A stretch of DNA of 9,522 bases from Actinomycetes bacterium (GTDB taxonomy: Bacteria; Actinomycetota; Actinomycetes; Propionibacteriales; Propionibacteriaceae): NCBI GenBank assembly GCA_023436925.1, contig JAEZHJ010000199.1, forward strand, positions 1 to 9,522, in the 5' to 3' direction. Shown here in pieces: positions 6,150-9,522 of the stretch (within the stretch, counting starts at the first letter, position 1; each line of letters opens with the position of its first letter). The notes under the pieces were generated by a model. It searched no databases. It was not told where the DNA came from and was given only the letters and a program-made list of their open reading frames with translations. Made by a program: the position numbers and the translations under genes.

Positions 6150-8291
6150 CTACCGGGTCGCCTCGGAGCGGTCCGACCGGCGCTGTCCCATCACCGAGAT
6201 CAGGTGTTCCTGCAGGTCGAGCAGCGGGTTGCCCGCCTCGTCCTGGGTGCGCTGCGTCCAGGTGTCGCCCTCCAGCCACCACGACGCCGTCGCCGGGTCG
6301 AAGGCGAGCTCGAACAGCCGCTCCACCTGCGCGATGTGGCGCTGGTGGGTGAGTGCCACCAGCACCTCCACCCGGCGGTCGAGGTTGCGGTGCATCAGGT
6401 CGGACGAACCGATTCCGACCAGCGGGTGCCCGGCGTTGGCGAACCAGAACAGCCGGCTGTGCTCCAGGAACCGGCCCAGGATGGAGCGCACCCGGATGTT
6501 CTCGCTGAGCCCCGGGATGCCCGGCATCACCGAGCAGATCCCGCGCACCCACAGGTCGACCGGGACGCCGGCCTGCGAGGCCCGGTACAAGGCGTCGGAG
6601 GTGGCCTCGTCGACGATCGAGTTGACCTTCAGCTTCACCCCGGCCGGTAGCCCGGCGCGGTGGTTGGCGATCTCCCGGTCGATCGAGGCGATGATGCCCT
6701 TGCGGGTGCTGTGCGGGGCGACCAGCAGGCGGCGGTACCGGGTCTCCTGCGACATCCCGGACAGGTGGTTGAACAGCTTCGCGACGTCCTCGGTGATCAC
6801 CGGGTTCGAGGTGAGCAGGCCCATGTCCTCGTACATCCGGGCCGTTGTCGGGTTGTAGTTGCCGGTGCCGATGTGGACGTAGCGCCGCAGCCCCTTGGGT
6901 TCCTCGCGGACCACCAGCGACAGCTTGCAGTGGGTCTTGAGCCCGACCAGGCCGTAGACCACGTGACAGCCCGCCTTCTCCAGCTTGCGGGCCCACTCGA
7001 TGTTGGCCTGCTCGTCGAAGCGGGCCTTGATCTCGACCACCGCGAGCACCTGCTTGCCGGCCTGGGCGGCCTCGATCAGGGCGTCGATGATCGGGGAGTC
7101 GCCCGAGGTCCGGTACAGGGTCTGCTTGATGGCCAGCACCGCCGGGTCGGCGGCGGCCTGCTCGATGAACCGCTGGACGCTGGTGGCGAACGAGTCGTAG
7201 GGGTGGTGCAGGAGCACGTCGCGGCGCTTCAGCGCGGCGAACATGTCGGCCGGACGGGCGGTCTCCACCTCGGCCAGTTCGGGGTGGGTCTTGGGCAGGA
7301 AGGACGGGTAACTGAGCTCCTCGCGGTCGAGTGCGGCGATCGAGAACAGCCCGGTCAGGTCGAGCGGGCCGGGGATCCGGAAGACCTCCTTGTCGCTGAT
7401 GTCGAGTTCGCTGATCAGCACCCGGAGCATCCGCTCGTCGATGTCGTGCTCGACCTCGAGCCGGACCGGCGGGCGGCCGACCTTGCGGCGCAGCAACTCC
7501 TTCTCCAGCGCGAACAGCAGGTTCTCGGCGTCGTCCTCCTCGACCTCGAGGTCTTCGTTGCGGGTGACCCGGAAGGTGCTGTGCCCGATGATCTGCATCC
7601 CGGAGAACACCTCGCCCAGGTGCTGGGCGATGACGTCCTCGAGCGGGACGAAGCGGCCGCCGCCGAGCGGCACGAACCGGCTCAGCAGGGTGGGCACCTT
7701 CACCCGGGCGAACTGGCGCGCGCCGGTGACCGGGTTGCGCAGCAGCACCGCGAGGTTGACCGACAGCCCCGAGATGTAGGGGAACGGGTGGGACGGGTCG
7801 ACCGCCAGCGGCGTTAGGACGGGGAAGATGCGGGACTCGAACAGCTCGGTCATCCGGCGCCGCTCGGCATCGGTGAGCCGGTCCCAGCGCAGGATCTCGA
7901 TGCCGTGCCCGGCCAGCTCGGGCCGGATCTCCTCGGCGAAGACCCGGGACTGCTCGGCCACCAGTTCCCTGGTGCGGGTCAGGATCGCGTCGTGGAGCTC
8001 CCGCGGCAGCATCCCGGACGCGCTGGGGACCGCCACGCCGGCGGCGATCCGGCGCTTCAGGCCCGCCACCCGCACCATGAAGAACTCGTCCAGGTTGGAG
8101 GAGAAGATCGCCAGGAACTTCGCCCGCTCCAGCAACGGCACCCGCCTGGAGTCGCGGGCGAGGTCCAGCACCCGGTTGTTGAAGGCCAGCCAGGACAGCT
8201 CCCGGTCACTCAGCCGGATCGCCGGCAGGTCCGGTGAGTCGGGCAGGTCGACCGGACTGTCGACGGTCGCCTCGTCCTCGACGAAGGTCAT
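6150..8291 (-). CDS. ppk1: polyphosphate kinase 1
   Basis: This 713-residue enzyme reversibly transfers the gamma-phosphate of ATP onto polyphosphate chains and is the main polyphosphate synthase. The N-terminal domain starts near R30 (RELSWLAFNNRVLDLA), followed by the segment SSNLDEFFMVRVAG. The catalytic histidines are H454 (GLKTHCKLS) and H611 (RFLEHSRLF). Their 157-residue spacing is the same as that of E. coli H435 and H592, and RRYVHIGTGNYN follows H454 as in the family. The protein is slightly longer than the E. coli enzyme (about 688), mostly at the acidic N-terminus. The ATG at 8291 overlaps the mshD stop by 4 bp (ATGA) and has GGAG five bases upstream, so coupling with mshD is likely. 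It is followed 4 bp later by mutT1. No PHO-box repeat is seen upstream, so its transcription probably depends on the mshD promoter or an internal one. Confidence 0.97.
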   Translation of the reverse strand: MTFVEDEATVDSPVDLPDSPDLPAIRLSDRELSWLAFNNRVLDLARDSRRVPLLERAKFLAIFSSNLDEFFMVRVAGLKRRIAAGVAVPSASGMLPRELHDAILTRTRELVAEQSRVFAEEIRPELAGHGIEILRWDRLTDAERRRMTELFESRIFPVLTPLAVDPSHPFPYISGLSVNLAVLLRNPVTGARQFARVKVPTLLSRFVPLGGGRFVPLEDVIAQHLGEVFSGMQIIGHSTFRVTRNEDLEVEEDDAENLLFALEKELLRRKVGRPPVRLEVEHDIDERMLRVLISELDISDKEVFRIPGPLDLTGLFSIAALDREELSYPSFLPKTHPELAEVETARPADMFAALKRRDVLLHHPYDSFATSVQRFIEQAAADPAVLAIKQTLYRTSGDSPIIDALIEAAQAGKQVLAVVEIKARFDEQANIEWARKLEKAGCHVVYGLVGLKTHCKLSLVVREEPKGLRRYVHIGTGNYNPTTARMYEDMGLLTSNPVITEDVAKLFNHLSGMSQETRYRRLLVAPHSTRKGIIASIDREIANHRAGLPAGVKLKVNSIVDEATSDALYRASQAGVPVDLWVRGICSVMPGIPGLSENIRVRSILGRFLEHSRLFWFANAGHPLVGIGSSDLMHRNLDRRVEVLVALTHQRHIAQVERLFELAFDPATASWWLEGDTWTQRTQDEAGNPLLDLQEHLISVMGQRRSDRSEATR

Positions 8292-9142
8292 GGCAGCTCC
8301 AAGGTGGCGGGGCGGTAGAGCACGTCCCGGTGCGTGACGCGGAAGCCCGCGGATTCATACATTTGTACCGCGACCCCGTCGGCGCTGTCGACGTACAGCA
8401 CGACCCTGGTGCACCCGACCCTCGACAGGTGGTCGAGCCCGGCCGCCAGCAGCCGCCGGCCCAGGCCGCGGCCCTGCGCCGACGGGTGGACGCCCAGCAC
8501 ATACACCTCGCCCAGGTCGCCCTGCCGCTTGGTCCAGTGGAAGCCCAGCAGTTCGCCGTCCGCCTCGGCCAGGATCAGCCCGGCCGGGTCGAACCAGTCC
8601 TCGGCCAGCCGCGCCGCCAGCCCGTCCATGGCCAGCGAGCCCTGTTCGGGGTGGTGGGCGAAGGCGGCGGCGTTGAGCGCCAGCAGGGCCTCGGCGTCCT
8701 CGCGGGTGAAGCTGCGCAGGGTGACGGCCGGATCGACCCGGCCCGCGGGCACCCCGGCCGGCAGGTCGCGCTCCATCACGAGCAGGCCGCGGCCCGGTGC
8801 CAGCCCGAGATGGGCGGCGAAGCCCTGCGCGGCGGCGGTGTCACCGAAGGCCCACAGGGCCACGGTGGCGTCCCGGGCGAGTTCGCCGACCAGGCCCGAC
8901 CCGATGCCGCGGCGGCGCGCCCCGGGATCGACGACCAGTTGGGCGGTGCCGTACTCGAGGCTGTGCACCAGGTACCCGTCGGGCCGCTGGTCCGGGCCGT
9001 GCAGCAGGTGGCGGGCGGTCGGCGCCGTCCGGGTCAGCCGGGCCTCCTCGTTGAGCGGGTCGACGCGGTCGGCCGCGGCGGCGCGGGCCGCCAGGTCATC
9101 GACCGCGACGGCCTGCGCGGGGGTGAGCGCGGAGAGCCACAT
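8288..9142 (-). CDS. mshD: mycothiol synthase (Cys-GlcN-inositol N-acetyltransferase)
   Basis: This 284-residue protein has two GNAT acetyltransferase domains, as in mycobacterial MshD (about 315). MshD acetylates Cys-GlcN-Ins with acetyl-CoA, the last step of mycothiol synthesis, a pathway limited to actinobacteria. The acetyl-CoA motifs are VDPGARRRGIGSGL (71-84) in the N-terminal half and VHPSAQGRGLGRRLL (218-232) in the C-terminal half. The segment FAHHPEQG (161-168) and the stretch LGFHWTK (199-205) are typical of MshD. The ATG at 9142 fits the family N-terminus (LTPAQAVAV...) and has no Shine-Dalgarno, which suits leaderless translation. It overlaps ppk1 by 4 bp and follows glnR, the same order (glnR then mshD) as in mycobacteria, where pstB and phoU homologues also lie close by. 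A general GNAT enzyme is the only alternative. Confidence 0.9.
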   Translation of the reverse strand: MWLSALTPAQAVAVDDLAARAAAADRVDPLNEEARLTRTAPTARHLLHGPDQRPDGYLVHSLEYGTAQLVVDPGARRRGIGSGLVGELARDATVALWAFGDTAAAQGFAAHLGLAPGRGLLVMERDLPAGVPAGRVDPAVTLRSFTREDAEALLALNAAAFAHHPEQGSLAMDGLAARLAEDWFDPAGLILAEADGELLGFHWTKRQGDLGEVYVLGVHPSAQGRGLGRRLLAAGLDHLSRVGCTRVVLYVDSADGVAVQMYESAGFRVTHRDVLYRPATLELP

Positions 9143-9148
9143 CAGGTC

Positions 9149-9177
9149 AGGCTAGTCGTTGGCCGGGGTCCTGCCGA
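9149..9177 (-). promoter_or_regulatory. possible leaderless promoter of mshD
   Basis: On the minus strand TCGGCA (9177-9172, four of six matches to TTGACA), a 17-bp spacer, and TAGCCT (9154-9149, fitting TANNNT) lie just before mshD. The -10 element ends 6 nt before the ATG, so transcription would start at or next to the A of the start codon. That fits the lack of a Shine-Dalgarno and the frequency of leaderless mRNAs in actinobacteria. The match is modest and could be chance in a 54-bp gap. Confidence 0.4.
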
Positions 9178-9196
9178 GGCGGGGACGCGGTCGGCG

Positions 9197-9522
9197 TCAG
9201 CGGCGGGCGCCTTCAGGGGAGAACCGATAGCCGACGTTGCGGACCGTCCCGATCAGGGACTCGTGCTCCGGGCCGAGCTTGGCGCGCAACCGGCGGATGT
9301 GGACGTCGACGGTGCGGGTGCCGCCGTAGTAGTCGTACCCCCACACGTCGGCGAGCAGGTGCTCGCGGCTGAACACCCGCCCGGGGTGCTGCACGAGGTA
9401 CTTCAGCAGCTCGAACTCGGTGTAGGTCAGGTCGAGCGGCTCGCCGTCCTTCACCGCCGAATAGGCCGCCTCGTCGATCACGATGCCGCCGGAGGAGATC
9501 ACGCCGTCGTTGGCGGCCGAGG
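9197..9522 (-). CDS. glnR: GlnR-like OmpR-family regulator, C-terminal DNA-binding domain (5' part cut by window edge)
   Basis: The frame is open to the window edge and ends in TGA at 9197-9199, leaving 107 residues. These form a complete winged-helix domain: the beta strands IVIDEAAYSAVKDGEPLDL, the first helix TYTEFELLKYLVQHP, GRVFSREHLLADVWGYDYYGG, the recognition helix TRTVDVHIRRLRAKLG, and the wing LIGTVRNVGYRF. The wording DEAxYSA, WGYDY(F/Y)GGTRTVDVH and LGPEHESLIGTVRNVGYRF agrees closely with actinobacterial GlnR as I remember it. GlnR controls nitrogen assimilation and is an atypical regulator that does not rely on Asp phosphorylation. Lying directly upstream of mshD matches the mycobacterial order. 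The receiver domain lies outside the window, so its pocket residues cannot be checked. A RegX3- or MtrA-like regulator is less likely. Confidence 0.83.
   Translation of the reverse strand, partial: SAANDGVISSGGIVIDEAAYSAVKDGEPLDLTYTEFELLKYLVQHPGRVFSREHLLADVWGYDYYGGTRTVDVHIRRLRAKLGPEHESLIGTVRNVGYRFSPEGARR

Noticed and set aside
1..9522. Search for CRISPR arrays, tRNA or rRNA genes, transposases, inverted terminal repeats, phage or defence genes
   Set aside because: None was recognised by eye. The window is almost fully coding with known phosphate, polyphosphate, mycothiol and regulatory genes, and no gap exceeds 160 bp.

Overview
This window is a phosphate uptake and polyphosphate gene cluster, with every recognisable gene on the minus strand. 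Most of it (roughly 1250 to 9522) is very GC-rich, prefers CTG for leucine, and carries genes typical of Actinomycetota: a mycothiol synthase (mshD), a GlnR-type winged-helix regulator, a two-domain MutT1-type Nudix/histidine phosphatase, ppk1, and a pst operon behind a Streptomyces-style PHO box. I cannot place the organism below phylum; a Propionibacteriales-like actinobacterium is a guess.

Reading right to left in the direction of transcription: the 3' end of a glnR-like regulator (9197-9522, cut by the window edge); a 54-bp gap with a possible leaderless promoter; mshD (8288-9142), overlapping ppk1 (6150-8291) by 4 bp; mutT1-like (5252-6145) 4 bp after ppk1; a 160-bp regulatory gap with the PHO box; pstS (3985-5091); an 82-bp gap with a strong hairpin; then pstC, pstA and pstB (1061-3902), tightly packed. 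After pstB come phoU (345-1010) and the receiver domain of an OmpR/PhoB-type response regulator (1-355, cut by the window edge).

The genes make functional sense together. PstSCAB imports orthophosphate, PhoU signals the state of the transporter, and the PHO box would switch pstS on when phosphate is scarce. Ppk1 stores phosphate as polyphosphate, and the MutT1-like enzyme hydrolyses damaged nucleotides and phosphoanhydrides. MshD makes mycothiol, and GlnR is a nitrogen regulator.

The leftmost kilobase does not match the rest. PhoU and the response regulator look like proteins of Gram-negative bacteria, most like Verrucomicrobiota (Opitutus type) from memory. Their codon use differs (CTC instead of CTG for Leu), and the switch falls inside the 3' part of pstB, near the conserved VTHNMQQAAR segment (nt 1184-1213). 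The likeliest explanations are an assembly chimera joined in a conserved stretch of pstB, or horizontal replacement of the operon's 3' end. Apart from that junction and some regulatory sites, I see no undescribed system; the genes belong to known families.
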